A stretch of DNA of 34,934 bases. It comes from Alphaproteobacteria bacterium. GTDB taxonomy: Bacteria > Pseudomonadota > Alphaproteobacteria > Bin95. Below are positions 15,729 to 25,740 of the stretch, piece after piece; position 1 is the stretch's first letter; the number at the start of each line of letters is the position of its first letter. The stretch is taken from NCBI GenBank assembly GCA_026710105.1, contig JAPORR010000243.1, forward strand, positions 1 to 34,934, written 5' to 3'. Position numbers and translations under genes: made by a program. The notes under the pieces were generated by a model. The model saw only the letters and a program-made list of their open reading frames with translations, was not told where the DNA came from and searched no databases.

Positions 15729-16877
15729 TCAGGCGTCACTGATGCCTGCGCAGGTCTCCGCTAGAATCTGATCTACCACGGCATGTAGCGCCTCGCGCCG
15801 GTCCGCACCGTCCAGTAGGCTCAGGCGGTATCGTTCGACCTGCCGGTCGGCCGACGAGCCGTCGCGCAGGATCGATGGAATCCGGCATAGTTCTCGCTCG
15901 CAGTCGAGGGCGCGGGCGTCCTCCGCAACCTCTGCCAGCAGCGCCTCGACGCTGTCTGCGATGTCGCGGTGCCCGCCGTGCTCTGCATCGCCGATGAAGG
16001 CGAGCGTTCCGTAACGCCGGGCGCGCCAGCAATTCTCGATGATGATTTCGGTGGAAGGTTCGGGAGGCAAGCCCTCCGACGCATCGCGCCGCTGCAGCCA
16101 GCGCAGAGTCGCCGCATACAAGGCGGCCAGCGCGATAGCGTCGTCCATGCGTGGGCAGATATCGCAAATCCTAAGCTCAATCGTAGGAAAGGCGTTATGC
16201 GGGCGGATATCCAGCCAAAGCTCGCTGCTGTCGCGCAGGGAGCCGGCGCGGCGATATTCTGTCACCAGGTCATCGAACTCGGCCTGCGAGCCGAAGGCGC
16301 GGGGCATGCCGGTACGCGGCAGGGCGCCGATGACGATCGATCGGTAGGAACTGAACCCGGTATAGCTGCCGGCATTGAAGGGGGAGGACGCTGACAGCGC
16401 GATGAACAGCGGCAGATAGCGGCGCGCGGCCGTCATCACGCGGATACGCGAATCAGGGTCGCCGAAGCCTGCATGGATGTGCATTCCGCCTACCAGGAAA
16501 CGCCGCACGACCTCCTGCATCTGGATTTCAAACTCGCGATAGCGCTGCTTCGGTGTGACCAATTGCTCCCGCCACGCCGCGAAGGGATGCGTTGAAGTGG
16601 CCATGACGCGGGCGCCATGCGCAGCGGCCGCCTCCGCGACCAGCCGGCGCGTCTCGGTGAGCGCCATGCGGAGGTCGGTAATCGAGGCGCACACCCGCGT
16701 ATTGGTTTCAAGCTGCGAGCGTAGGAATTCCGGCACCACGCTGTGCGGGCCACACGTCCGCTGGCACTGTTCTATGATGGCGGGGTTGGGGTCGGCGATG
16801 ATGTCGCGCGTCTGCGGATCGACCAGGAAGAACTCTTCCTCGATGCCAAAGGTGAATGTTAGGCCGGCATCAGTCAT
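15729..16877 (-). CDS. YbdK-type carboxylate-amine ligase (GCS2 family)
   Basis: A 382-residue protein of the glutamate-cysteine ligase family 2 (YbdK/EgtA-like). It opens LTFTFGIEEEFFLVDPQTRD with the acidic metal-binding cluster GIEEEF. Other landmarks are SQLETNTRVCASITDLRMAL, GARVMATSTHPFAAWREQ, VGGMHIHAGFGDPDSRIRVM and TIELRICDICPRMDDAI. Family members form gamma-glutamyl-type bonds; YbdK itself has weak glutamate-cysteine ligase activity and the true substrate is often unknown. It ends 65 nt before glnE on the same strand, so the two may be co-transcribed. Confidence 0.88.
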   Translation of the reverse strand: MTDAGLTFTFGIEEEFFLVDPQTRDIIADPNPAIIEQCQRTCGPHSVVPEFLRSQLETNTRVCASITDLRMALTETRRLVAEAAAAHGARVMATSTHPFAAWREQLVTPKQRYREFEIQMQEVVRRFLVGGMHIHAGFGDPDSRIRVMTAARRYLPLFIALSASSPFNAGSYTGFSSYRSIVIGALPRTGMPRAFGSQAEFDDLVTEYRRAGSLRDSSELWLDIRPHNAFPTIELRICDICPRMDDAIALAALYAATLRWLQRRDASEGLPPEPSTEIIIENCWRARRYGTLAFIGDAEHGGHRDIADSVEALLAEVAEDARALDCERELCRIPSILRDGSSADRQVERYRLSLLDGADRREALHAVVDQILAETCAGISDA

Positions 16878-16953
16878 CGCCTCACTCCTCTGTGGCCCTC
16901 AAACCTTGCCCGCCGGCCCCCCGCGTTCCATCATCCCGACCGGCAGAGGGCCT

Positions 16954-17892
16954 TCAGAACGCCCGATGCAGCAGCGGCTCACCCGCGGTGAAGCGCTTCA
17001 GGTTTTCCAGCCAAATGTCGGCCACGCGTTCGGCGTAGAGCGGGCTCAGAGAGCCGTTATGCGGCGTGATGAACAGGTTCGGCACGTCCCAGAGGTCGCT
17101 GTCAGCGGGCCAGGGCTCGACCGGCAGCACATCCAGGAAGGCCGATGCAATGACGCCCGCTTCGAGCGCCTCCCGGAGCGCATCGATATCGACCAGCGCG
17201 CCGCGCCCGACATTGACCAGCACAGCCGTCTTCTTCATGCGCCGGAGTGCTGTTTGGTCGATCATACCGGTCGTATCGTCGGAAATCGGGAGCGCCAGCA
17301 CGACAAAATCCGCGTCCGGCAAAAACGTTGCGAGGTCTGCCAGCACACCCTGCCGGTCCATGCCAGGAACCGGCCGGGGCGAGCGCCTGATGCCGTGAAC
17401 TGTCATGCCGAAGGCCTTGGCGTATTGCGCGACGCGCCCGCCAATGGCGCCGAGGCCTACGATGAGCACGGTTGTGGCGCTGAGGCCCGGAAGCATCAGC
17501 TTTTCCCAGTGATGCGCGTGCTGTTGTGCGCGCAATACACCGAGGTGCTTCGCCCCCCACATCAGGCCGGCGAAGGCGAGTTCCGCCACTTCTGGCGCAT
17601 TGGCGCCGGGGCTGTGTGTCACCGGAACGCCCTTCGCACGCATGCCATCATAGAAACGCCCGTCTATGCCAGCATCTTCGGTATGCGCCCATTTCGGTGG
17701 TGCGATCGAGAGCATGTCGTCCACGAAGCTGTTCGTATAGGCGGTGCCCGCATAGACGATGGCGTCCGCGCCGGCCGGCGGCCGGGTCCAGACGCCGGTC
17801 TTGTCGGTCAACGCCCATTCGATGTCCGGGCAGATGGCCTCAGCCGCCGTTTGCACTCGCCCGTGGAAATCCCGCGCTGCTGCGATCTTCAT
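16954..17892 (-). CDS. D-2-hydroxyacid dehydrogenase (NAD(P)-dependent)
   Basis: A 312-residue dehydrogenase of the D-isomer-specific 2-hydroxyacid family, reducing 2-oxoacids or oxidising D-2-hydroxyacids. The nucleotide-binding motif is VLIVGLGAIGGRVAQYAKAF; the catalytic Arg is in VLVNVGRGALVDIDAL, the catalytic Glu in DVLPVEPWP and the His in ITPHNGS. I chose the ATG at 17892 (MKIAAARD) because GGAGGTGGG sits just upstream; the ATG at 17907 would place that site inside the coding sequence. It is divergent from the phosphotransferase gene at 18057, sharing a 164-nt promoter region. The substrate is not identifiable. Confidence 0.88.
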   Translation of the reverse strand: MKIAAARDFHGRVQTAAEAICPDIEWALTDKTGVWTRPPAGADAIVYAGTAYTNSFVDDMLSIAPPKWAHTEDAGIDGRFYDGMRAKGVPVTHSPGANAPEVAELAFAGLMWGAKHLGVLRAQQHAHHWEKLMLPGLSATTVLIVGLGAIGGRVAQYAKAFGMTVHGIRRSPRPVPGMDRQGVLADLATFLPDADFVVLALPISDDTTGMIDQTALRRMKKTAVLVNVGRGALVDIDALREALEAGVIASAFLDVLPVEPWPADSDLWDVPNLFITPHNGSLSPLYAERVADIWLENLKRFTAGEPLLHRAF

Positions 17893-18056
17893 AGGTCCCA
17901 CCTCCATGCCCTGGCCGCCATCATGCCCCATCTGCGTGGCTTGGGCGAGCTGTCTGGGGCGCGCCGCCCGGAGCAAGCTGCCCGGGGCCGCGTTGCGGGC
18001 TGCGGCGGTGATCCTTATCGTGGCTTCGCGAGCGGATCGGGAGGGAACCGGCGGCC

Positions 18057-19115
18057 ATGGCGATCGATCCGGGGGACGGCACGCGGCTTGACGATGTGCG
18101 CGCAGTGCACCGCTTCGATGAGGCGGCGCTTGACGCCTGGCTGAAGGACCAGCTGCCGGACACGGAAGGCCGGCTCGAAGTCCGCCAGTTTGGCTATGGC
18201 CAGTCCAACCCGACCTTCGTGTTGGGTTGGCCGAATGCCGACTATGTGTTGCGCAAGAAGCCGCCTGGGACGCTGCTGCCCTCAGCCCATGCGGTGGATC
18301 GGGAATACCGGGTGCAGAAGGCACTGGCCGACACGCCGGTGCCGGTCGCGAAGCAATATCTCTATTGTGCCGACGAGAACATCATTGGCACGCCCTTCTA
18401 TGTCATGGAACGGATTCGGGGCCGCGTCTATACCGACAATGCCATGCCTGGCGTCGAGCCGGAGGAGCGCCACCTCATGTATCAAGCACTCGCCGAGGTG
18501 CTGGCGGCGCTGCACCGCGTCGATCCGGACGCGGTCGGGCTCAGCGATTTCGGGCGGCCTGGCAATTATTTCGAGCGCCAGTTCAACCGCTGGGCGCGCA
18601 ATTACCAAGAGACGGCGACGCGTGACATCCCGGCCATGCACCGGCTGATGCATTGGCTGCCGCCGCGCATGCCGGCAGGCGACGAGACGCGCGTGGTGCA
18701 CGGCGATTTTCGGGTCGGCAATGTCATGTTCCATGTCTCCGAGCCCCGCATCGCCGCCGTGTTTGACTGGGAGCTTGCGACGCTCGGCCACCCGCTTTCT
18801 GACCTCGCCTATCTCTGCATCTTGTTCAACACCACCTCGGATGAATACTGGGGCGTGCGGGACCTCGACCGCGGCGCACTCGGCATCCCCGAGCAGGATG
18901 AATTCGTGGAGGCCTACCGGCGCGCCGCCGGCCGCCCCGACGGGCTGACGCCGGTCCACAATGTCCATGCCATGTTCCGCTTCGCCTCGATCCTGGACGG
19001 TGTGCGCGCTCGTGGCCTCGCCGGCAATGCCGCCTCAGATAATGCCGAGGAAGTCGGTCGTCTTGGCCTGCTCATGGCCGAACGTGCCTGGGAACTGGCG
19101 GAGGCCGTGGGATAG
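18057..19115 (+). CDS. Phosphotransferase family protein (ACAD10/11 kinase-like)
   Basis: A 352-residue protein of the aminoglycoside phosphotransferase/choline kinase-like fold. Motifs are the N-lobe FGYGQSNPTFVL and DYVLRKKPPGTLLPSAHAVD, FYVMERIRGRV, the catalytic loop VVHGDFRVGNVMF and the metal-binding AVFDWELATLGHPLSDLAYL. The wording is closest to the kinase-like domain of ACAD10/ACAD11, which in bacteria is often encoded beside acyl-CoA dehydrogenases and ligases and acts on hydroxyacyl-CoA compounds; that substrate is inferred. A GGGAGGGA site lies about 12 nt before the ATG. It heads the rightward cluster with the FAD oxidase (112 nt downstream) and acyl-CoA ligase. Confidence 0.88.
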   Translation: MAIDPGDGTRLDDVRAVHRFDEAALDAWLKDQLPDTEGRLEVRQFGYGQSNPTFVLGWPNADYVLRKKPPGTLLPSAHAVDREYRVQKALADTPVPVAKQYLYCADENIIGTPFYVMERIRGRVYTDNAMPGVEPEERHLMYQALAEVLAALHRVDPDAVGLSDFGRPGNYFERQFNRWARNYQETATRDIPAMHRLMHWLPPRMPAGDETRVVHGDFRVGNVMFHVSEPRIAAVFDWELATLGHPLSDLAYLCILFNTTSDEYWGVRDLDRGALGIPEQDEFVEAYRRAAGRPDGLTPVHNVHAMFRFASILDGVRARGLAGNAASDNAEEVGRLGLLMAERAWELAEAVG

Positions 19116-19227
19116 ACTGCGTCTGCTTGTCCAGGCACTGCGCCGCCCGCTTGAAGGGCCCGCTCTTGCCGATGCCGCGGCCGGCACTTATGTGAGCGCG
19201 TCGATTCTCATTGAAGGACAGCGGGAG

Positions 19228-20646
19228 ATGGCAAGGGCCGAGGCATTGGCGGCAGCGCTGACGACGCTCCTAGGTGCGCGCGGGCTCTCCGCCGACCCGG
19301 ATGAGCTGGCGCCTCTCCTGGTCGAGCCGCGAGGCCTCTACCGCGGCAGTGCGCCCTTCGTCGCCCGCCCGGCGACCGTCGAGCAGGTGGCAGCCGTGGT
19401 CCGGCTCTGCCGCGAGGCCGGCGTCGCTATCGTGCCGCAGGGCGGCAATACCGGACTTTGCGGTGGCGCGGTGCCGGCGGAAGACGGCAGCCAGCTTCTG
19501 GTGAGCCTCAGCCGCATGAACCGGATCCGTGAACTCGACGCCCTCAATTACACCATGACGGTGGAGGCCGGCTGCATCCTCCAACATGTCCAGACGGCGG
19601 CGGCGGCGGCCGACCGGCTGTTCCCGCTCAGTCTCGGCGCAGAGGGCAGCTGCACCATCGGCGGCAATATCTCCACCAATGCAGGCGGCATCAACACGCT
19701 GCGCTACGGCAATATGCGCGACCTGGTGCTCGGGTTGGAAGCGGTGCTGCCGGATGGGCGCGTCTGGAACGGGCTCCGCCGCCTGCGCAAGGACAATACC
19801 GGCTATGACCTGAAGCAGCTCTTCATCGGCGGCGAAGGCACGCTCGGCATCGTAACAGCGGCCTGTGTCAAGCTGTTCCCCCGGCCCCGGGAGGACGTGA
19901 CGGCCTTCGCCGCCTTGCCCTCGATCCCACAAGTGATCGAACTGCTGTCGCGCCTGCGCGCCGCCACGGGCGATCAGGTATCCGCCTTCGAATATATCGG
20001 CCGCTTCGGCATCGAACTCGCCCTGAAGCATGTGCCGGGTGTGCGCGACCCGTTTGACCGAGTTCACACCCATTATGCGCTGCTGCGTGCCGATGCGGGT
20101 CGGCCGGGCTCGGGGCTGCGCGAGATCATCGAAGAGGCACTCGGGCAGGCCTTGGAGGACGGCTTGGTGCTGGACGCGACCATCGCCGGCAGCGGCGCGC
20201 AAGCGAATGCGCTCTGGCGCATCCGTGAGGCCGTGGTCGAGGCGCAGATCCCGGAAGGCGGCTCAATCAAGCACGATGTCTCCGTGCCGGTGAGCCGGGT
20301 TGCAGATTTCATCAAGGCGGCGGACAAGGCAGTTGCCCGCACTATCCCCGGCGCCCGGCCTTGCCCGTTCGGTCATGTCGGCGATGGCAATATCCATTAT
20401 AATGTTTCACAGCCGGTCGGCGCCGACAAGCAGGCCTATCTTGCGCGCTGGGACGAGATGAATGCCGTCGTGCATGACATCGTCCATGCGCTGGACGGCT
20501 CTGTCTCCGCCGAGCATGGCGTTGGGCGGCTCAAGGTGGGAGAGATCGTCCATTACAAGCCCGACCCAGAAATCGAGATGATGCAGGCCGTCAAGCGCGC
20601 CTTGGACCCGGAGGGCCTGATGAATCCGGGCAAGGTGGTCTTGTAA
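19228..20646 (+). CDS. FAD-binding oxidoreductase (GlcD / D-2-hydroxyglutarate dehydrogenase-like)
   Basis: A 472-residue flavoprotein of the FAD_binding_4 plus FAD-oxidase C family. FAD-binding blocks are IVPQGGNTGLCGGAVP, GNISTNAGGINTLRYGNMRD and GGEGTLGIVTAACVKLFPRP. The C-terminal substrate and metal region has GHVGDGNIHYNVSQP and SAEHGVGRLKVGE, as in D-lactate, glycolate and D-2-hydroxyglutarate dehydrogenases. The ATG at 19228 follows GGGAG and begins a conserved-looking N-terminus; an in-frame GTG near 19192 is an alternative. The divergent D-2-hydroxyacid dehydrogenase acts on the same type of compound, which suggests a 2-hydroxyacid theme for the locus. Confidence 0.9.
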   Translation: MARAEALAAALTTLLGARGLSADPDELAPLLVEPRGLYRGSAPFVARPATVEQVAAVVRLCREAGVAIVPQGGNTGLCGGAVPAEDGSQLLVSLSRMNRIRELDALNYTMTVEAGCILQHVQTAAAAADRLFPLSLGAEGSCTIGGNISTNAGGINTLRYGNMRDLVLGLEAVLPDGRVWNGLRRLRKDNTGYDLKQLFIGGEGTLGIVTAACVKLFPRPREDVTAFAALPSIPQVIELLSRLRAATGDQVSAFEYIGRFGIELALKHVPGVRDPFDRVHTHYALLRADAGRPGSGLREIIEEALGQALEDGLVLDATIAGSGAQANALWRIREAVVEAQIPEGGSIKHDVSVPVSRVADFIKAADKAVARTIPGARPCPFGHVGDGNIHYNVSQPVGADKQAYLARWDEMNAVVHDIVHALDGSVSAEHGVGRLKVGEIVHYKPDPEIEMMQAVKRALDPEGLMNPGKVVL

Positions 20647-20810
20647 CCCACCCAAACACCCTCCGGCCACCAGTGGCACCGAAACCACCCACAATGTCAG
20701 GACCCGCGGCGTCTACTGGACGGCCATCCCGGCGGGTGCGTTGCTGCTGTCGGGGCTTGCAGGAGGAGGCCTGAGCTTGCTTGACTGGCGCCCCATGCCG
20801 GAGATCCCGA

Positions 20811-22340
20811 ATGAACCTGGCCGCCCTGCTGATCCGTGCCGCGCGCGCACGGCCTGACAATCTGGCACTGGCGCGCGGTTTGGCGCCCCATGCCGATTAC
20901 CGTATGCTCGCCGATCGCGTCCAGGCGATCGGCGGCTCGCTCCGCGGTGCTGGCCTCAAGCCTGGCGACCGGGTCGCACTCGCGATGAAGAATTGTCCCG
21001 AATTCATCGAATTGCTTTACGGCATCTGGCATGCAGGCCTTTGTGCCGTGCCGGTCAATGCGCGCCTCCATCCCAATGAATTCGCTTATATCTTCCGGAA
21101 TTCGGGAGCGCGGCTCGCGGCGGTCACACCAGACCTGGCGGACACGCTCGCCCCGGTCTGCGACGTGCTTCCCGACCTCGAGCGCATGATCGTCACCGGC
21201 GAAGCCGAGTTCCGAGCCCTCTATGCGGGCGAGCGGATCGGGCTTGCTGATGTCGCGCCGACGGACAATGCCTGGCTGTTCTACACCAGTGGCACCACAG
21301 GCCGGCCGAAGGGCGCGGCACTCTCACACCGCAACCTGCTGCACTGCACGCTTGGCTATTTCTCTGATGTGGACGAGATCGCCGAAGGTGATGCGGTGCT
21401 GCACCCGGCCCCGCTCAGCCACGGCTCTGGTTGCTACAACATTCCCCATGTCGCGCGCGCGAGCCCGCAAGTGGTGCTGGAGAGCGGGTTCGATCCAGAG
21501 GAGATCTTCGCACTCATCCGCCACTACAAAGGCAGCAGTTTCTTCGCCGCACCCACCATGGTGAAACGGTTGATCGACCATCCGGCGGCGGGGAACGTCG
21601 ATGTCACAAATCTGCGTTCCATCGTCTATGGCGGCGGGCCGATGTATGTGGCTGATGCCAAGCGCGCCTTCGATCTCTGGGGGGCGAAGCTCATCCAGAT
21701 CTACGGCCAGGGCGAATGCCCGATGACGATCACCAGCTTGCGCCGCGAGGAGATCGCCGATGTTGGCCATCCCCGCTATGAGGAGCGGCTCGCCTCGGCA
21801 GGGCGGGCTTTCTCCAATGTCGAGGTGAGGATCGCTGATAGCGAAGAGCGGACCCTGCCGCCGGGCGAGGTCGGCGAGATTCAAGTGCGCGGCGAGGTCG
21901 TGATGAACGGCTATTGGAGGAACCCGGAGGCGACGGCCGCGGCACTTAGGGGCGGCTGGCTGCATACGGGCGATGTCGGCATTGTGGACGAGGAGGGCTA
22001 CGTGACGCTCAAGGACCGCTCGAAGGACATGATTATCTCGGGCGGCGTCAATATCTATCCGCGCGAGATCGAGGAGGCGCTACTGACCCATCCGCAGGTC
22101 AGCGAGGTGGCAGTGATCGGCCGACCGGACCCGGAATGGGGCGAGACCGTTATCGCCTATGTTGTCGCCGGCGGCACCCGACCTGCGCCTGAGGCGCTTG
22201 ACCGCCATTGCTTGGACTGCATGGCCCGTTTCAAGCGCCCCAAGGCCTACCGTTTTGTCGAGACGCTGCCCAAGAACAATTACGGCAAAGTCGTGAAGAC
22301 CGAACTCCGCGACCTCGAGGCTAGACGGACGCACCACTGA
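20811..22340 (+). CDS. Acyl-CoA synthetase / AMP-dependent ligase
   Basis: A 509-residue member of the ANL adenylating family, activating a carboxylic acid to its acyl-CoA through an acyl-adenylate. The P-loop-like motif is FYTSGTTGRPKGAALSHRN (157-175). The A5 region reads IQIYGQGECPMTITSL, A7 includes LHTGDVGIVDEEGYVTLKDR and the hinge is KDMIISGGVNIYPREIEEAL. The catalytic Lys is in LPKNNYGKVVKTEL near the C-terminus. The ATG at 20811 has a GGAG site. An in-frame TTG at 20781 with AGGAGGAGG 12 nt upstream is a weaker choice. The 164 nt before it contain no convincing gene. Chain length or aromatic preference is not visible. Confidence 0.9.
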   Translation: MNLAALLIRAARARPDNLALARGLAPHADYRMLADRVQAIGGSLRGAGLKPGDRVALAMKNCPEFIELLYGIWHAGLCAVPVNARLHPNEFAYIFRNSGARLAAVTPDLADTLAPVCDVLPDLERMIVTGEAEFRALYAGERIGLADVAPTDNAWLFYTSGTTGRPKGAALSHRNLLHCTLGYFSDVDEIAEGDAVLHPAPLSHGSGCYNIPHVARASPQVVLESGFDPEEIFALIRHYKGSSFFAAPTMVKRLIDHPAAGNVDVTNLRSIVYGGGPMYVADAKRAFDLWGAKLIQIYGQGECPMTITSLRREEIADVGHPRYEERLASAGRAFSNVEVRIADSEERTLPPGEVGEIQVRGEVVMNGYWRNPEATAAALRGGWLHTGDVGIVDEEGYVTLKDRSKDMIISGGVNIYPREIEEALLTHPQVSEVAVIGRPDPEWGETVIAYVVAGGTRPAPEALDRHCLDCMARFKRPKAYRFVETLPKNNYGKVVKTELRDLEARRTHH

Positions 22341-22396
22341 GCAGGGCAGCTCAGGAGCTGGACCTGGCAGGAAGCCCGAACGCTGCGAACCTCCGG

Positions 22397-22424
22397 GCGA
22401 AGCCCCGCCGAGGCGGGGCTTCGC
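22397..22424. terminator. Bidirectional terminator-like hairpin
   Basis: GCGAAGCCCCGCC (22397-22409) and GGCGGGGCTTCGC (22412-22424) are perfectly complementary; with a real loop the stem is about 11 bp. It lies between the convergent 3' ends of the acyl-CoA ligase gene (ends 22340) and glnA (ends 22448), where a shared terminator is expected. T-runs are weak on both sides. Confidence 0.65.
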
Positions 22425-22447
22425 GCTTGTCGTCCTCTGCCACCTAG

Positions 22448-23869
22448 TCAGACGCTGTAATACATCTTGAACTCGACTGGGTGTGGCGTGTGCTCAAGGG
22501 CGTAAACCTCGTTCCATTTGAGGCCTATATAGCCGTCGATCAGATCGTCGGAGAACACATCGCCACGCGTGAGAAAGGAGCGATCCGCGTCAAGGCTTTC
22601 CAGTGCCTCGCGCAGAGATCCGCATACGGTTGGCACACCCTGCAATTCCTCCGGCGGCAGGTCGTAGAGGTTCTTGTCCATCGGCTCGCCCGGATGGATT
22701 TTGTTAATGACCCCGTCAATACCCGCCATTAGCATCGCCGCAAAGGAGAGATAGGGGTTTGCGCCCGGATCGGGGAAGCGGACCTCGACACGCTTGCCGT
22801 TCGGGCTCGCTACATAGGGAATGCGACAAGAAGCCGAGCGGTTGCGGCTCGAATAGGCCAGCAGCACCGGGGCCTCGAAGCCGGGAATCAAGCGCTTGTA
22901 GGAATTGGTAAGCGGGTTGGAGAAGGCGTTGATGGCCTTCGCATGCCGAATAATGCCACCAATATAGTAGAGCGCGAACTCCGAGAGGTCGGCATAGCCA
23001 TGGCCAGCGAAAAGCGGCTGGCCGTCTTTCCAGACTGACTGATGGACATGCATGCCGGACCCATTATCACCCATGACCGGCTTCGGCATGAAGGTTGCCG
23101 TCTTGCCATAGCTGTGCGCGACCATATGGGTCACATATTTGTAGATCTGCAGCGCGTCGGCAGAGCCGACCAGAGTGCCGAATTTCAGGCCGAGCTCATG
23201 CTGAGAGGGCGCCACTTCATGGTGGTGCTTCTCCATGTCGAGGCCCATCTCGGCCATGGTCGAGACCATTTCCGAGCGCATGTCCTGGCCGCTGTCCACG
23301 GGTGCGACCGGGAAATAGCCGCCCTTCACATCGGGACGATGGCCGGGATTGCCCTCATCGAACTCGGTCCCGGAATTGTAAGGACCTTCTGCACTATCGA
23401 GCATGAAGAAGGTCCGATTCATCGATACGTCGAAGCGCACGTCGTCGAAGACGAAGAATTCGGCTTCCGGACCGAAATAGGCCGTGTCGCCGATACCGGC
23501 TTCCTGGATATAGGCTTCGGCCTTCTTGGAGACCGAGCGCGGGCACCGCTCATAAGCCATGCCGGTGGACGGCTCGTGGACATCGCAGAACAACACCATG
23601 GTGTTCTCGGCCATGAACGGATCCATGACTGCCGTTGTGGCGTCCGGCATGAGGATCATGTCGGACTCATTGATGTCCTTCCAGCCGGCGATGGACGAGC
23701 CATCGAAGAAGATGCCGTCCACGAAGACATCCTCGTCGATCGTCGTCACATACTGGGCGGTGTGCTGCCATTTGCCGCGCGGATCAGTAAAGCGCAGATC
23801 CACATGGCGGACATCATTGTCCTGGATTGCCTTGAGTACATCCTCAGGCGTCTTGCAGTTAAGCGACAT
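22448..23869 (-). CDS. glnA: Glutamine synthetase type I
   Basis: A 473-residue GSI, making glutamine from glutamate, ammonia and ATP as a dodecamer. Landmarks are [20 protein letters not shown], the catalytic [19 protein letters not shown], the His loop [18 protein letters not shown], the ATP-binding [20 protein letters not shown] and [20 protein letters not shown]. The adenylylation site is present as Tyr402 in [10 protein letters not shown], so it is the GlnE-regulated form. GAGGAGGGAG precedes the ATG at 23869. It follows glnB by 56 nt on the same strand, the usual alphaproteobacterial glnB-glnA operon. Confidence 0.97.
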   Translation of the reverse strand: MSLNCKTPEDVLKAIQDNDVRHVDLRFTDPRGKWQHTAQYVTTIDEDVFVDGIFFDGSSIAGWKDINESDMILMPDATTAVMDPFMAENTMVLFCDVHEPSTGMAYERCPRSVSKKAEAYIQEAGIGDTAYFGPEAEFFVFDDVRFDVSMNRTFFMLDSAEGPYNSGTEFDEGNPGHRPDVKGGYFPVAPVDSGQDMRSEMVSTMAEMGLDMEKHHHEVAPSQHELGLKFGTLVGSADALQIYKYVTHMVAHSYGKTATFMPKPVMGDNGSGMHVHQSVWKDGQPLFAGHGYADLSEFALYYIGGIIRHAKAINAFSNPLTNSYKRLIPGFEAPVLLAYSSRNRSASCRIPYVASPNGKRVEVRFPDPGANPYLSFAAMLMAGIDGVINKIHPGEPMDKNLYDLPPEELQGVPTVCGSLREALESLDADRSFLTRGDVFSDDLIDGYIGLKWNEVYALEHTPHPVEFKMYYSV

Positions 23870-23925
23870 GAGATAGGGGCTCCCTCCTCGGTTCCGAGCG
23901 CTGCGCGCGCCGGAGGTTCCTGGTC

Positions 23926-24390
<465 letters not shown>

Positions 24391-24448
24391 CTATATGAGC
24401 AGCATATGTGCACTTCATGGGCGCCTAGATTGCCTGCGGAGCGGGCGG

Positions 24449-25612
24449 TCATAGCACCGCGCGGATGCGCTCGACCGCGCGTTCTATGTCTTCCTCGCTC
24501 GCCGCGTAGGAAAAGCGGATGAAGCCCTCGCCATGCGCGCCGAAACTGGTGCCGGCAACGGTCGCGACGCCGGCGTCCTCCAGCATCCGACCTTGCAGTT
24601 CGCGGGCGTCCATGCCGGTGCCCTCTATATTGGGGAAGGCGTAGAACGCGCCACCCGGATCGACGCACCGGAAGCCTGGAAGCTGGTTGAGCGCCCGCAC
24701 GATGAGGCGCCGGCGCGCATCGAACGCCTGCTGCATGGCTTCCACCGCGTCCTGTGGCCCCTCCAGCGCGGCGATACCGGCATATTGCGCAGCGGTGTTG
24801 ACGCAGGAATGACAATTGACCGCCAGCCGCTCGACCAACGCGAACAGCGCTTTCGGCCAGACACTGTAGCCGAGCCGCCAGCCCGTCATCGCATAGGTCT
24901 TGCTCCAGCCGTCCAGCAGGACGGTCCGCTCGCGCAGGCTTTCATAGCCGAGCAGCGAGACATGCTCATTGTTCCCATAGAGCAGCCGACTGTAGATCTC
25001 GTCGGAGAGGATTGCGACATGCGGATGGTCCTCGAGCCCGGCAGCGAGCTTGTCCATCTGCGCCTTTGGAGCGATGCCGCCAGTCGGGTTGGCGGGGCTG
25101 TTCAGAATGAGGAGCCGTGTTGCGGGGCCGATCTGCGCCAGCACCTCGTCGGCGGAAAAGGCGAACCCGTTTTCCTCATGCAATGCCATAGCGACCGGCG
25201 TGGCACCAGTATATCGGATCATCGACTCATAGATCGGGAAGCCGGGATTCGGATAGACGATCTCGGCACCCGGCTCCCCGAACATCATGATCGCAAAAAA
25301 CATGGTCGGCTTGCCGCCCGGCAGGATCATCACCAAGTCGGGATCGACCTCGACGCCGCGAAAGCGCGCGATATCCGCTGTCACGGCCTCGCGCAGCGCG
25401 GGAATACCGTTGGCCGGCGTGTAGCCGTGATGCCCATCGCGCAGTGCCTTGGCCGCCGCCTCGACCACATGCGGCGGCGTCTTGAAGTCCGGTTGCCCGA
25501 TGCCGAGATTGACGATGTCGCGGCCTGCCGCCTGTAGCTTCGCCGCCCGTGCCAGGACCTCGAACGCAGTTTCGGTTCCTAGTCGGTCTAGATTATTGGC
25601 AAGGCGGAGCAT
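24449..25612 (-). CDS. PLP-dependent aminotransferase, class I/II
   Basis: A 387-residue fold-type I aminotransferase, similar to aspartate-type or alanine-type aminotransferases. Motifs are INLGIGQPDFKTPPHVV-like (VNLGIGQPDF, 34-43), GYTPANGIPALREAV, LILNSPANPTGG, ILSDEIYSRLLYG and the PLP-lysine motif LLDGWSKTYAMTGWRLGY with Lys238. The C-terminal Arg for the substrate carboxylate is in GFIRFSYA. It uses an ATG at 25612. It lies upstream of glnB on the same strand, but the candidate sigma54 promoter between them suggests separate control. The amino donor cannot be named. Confidence 0.9.
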   Translation of the reverse strand: MLRLANNLDRLGTETAFEVLARAAKLQAAGRDIVNLGIGQPDFKTPPHVVEAAAKALRDGHHGYTPANGIPALREAVTADIARFRGVEVDPDLVMILPGGKPTMFFAIMMFGEPGAEIVYPNPGFPIYESMIRYTGATPVAMALHEENGFAFSADEVLAQIGPATRLLILNSPANPTGGIAPKAQMDKLAAGLEDHPHVAILSDEIYSRLLYGNNEHVSLLGYESLRERTVLLDGWSKTYAMTGWRLGYSVWPKALFALVERLAVNCHSCVNTAAQYAGIAALEGPQDAVEAMQQAFDARRRLIVRALNQLPGFRCVDPGGAFYAFPNIEGTGMDARELQGRMLEDAGVATVAGTSFGAHGEGFIRFSYAASEEDIERAVERIRAVL

Positions 25613-25681
25613 GGCAGCGAGTATCCCGTCTTTTCTAGAAGACGCCGGACTATGGCCAAAACCGAAATCCGCCGCAATGCC

Positions 25682-25710
25682 TTGACCTTAGGGCGCCGGC
25701 TGGCCTAGAT
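25682..25710 (+). promoter_or_regulatory. Promoter of the tRNA-His gene
   Basis: TTGACC (25682-25687) and CTAGAT (25705-25710) are separated by 17 nt. The -35 box is 5/6 to consensus and the -10 box fits the alphaproteobacterial CTANAW pattern. A start near 25717 would lie about 24 nt before the mature tRNA end. The Nudix gene and those after it may use the same promoter. Confidence 0.5.
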
Positions 25711-25740
25711 GACGTTCTTGCTTGCGAGGCTTTCTACGTG

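Noticed and set aside
17893-18056. TTGCGG-N17-TATCGT as a promoter for the phosphotransferase gene
   Set aside because: Only 3/6 and 4/6 matches, similar to many background positions in this DNA.
20695-20775. A 26-codon ORF between the FAD oxidase and acyl-CoA ligase genes
   Set aside because: It has no ribosome binding site and an Arg/Cys-rich composition typical of chance frames in G+C-rich DNA.
25626-25646. Small inverted repeat CGTCTT/AAGACG upstream of the aminotransferase gene
   Set aside because: A 6-bp stem within the leader of one gene is within chance expectation and has no supporting signal.
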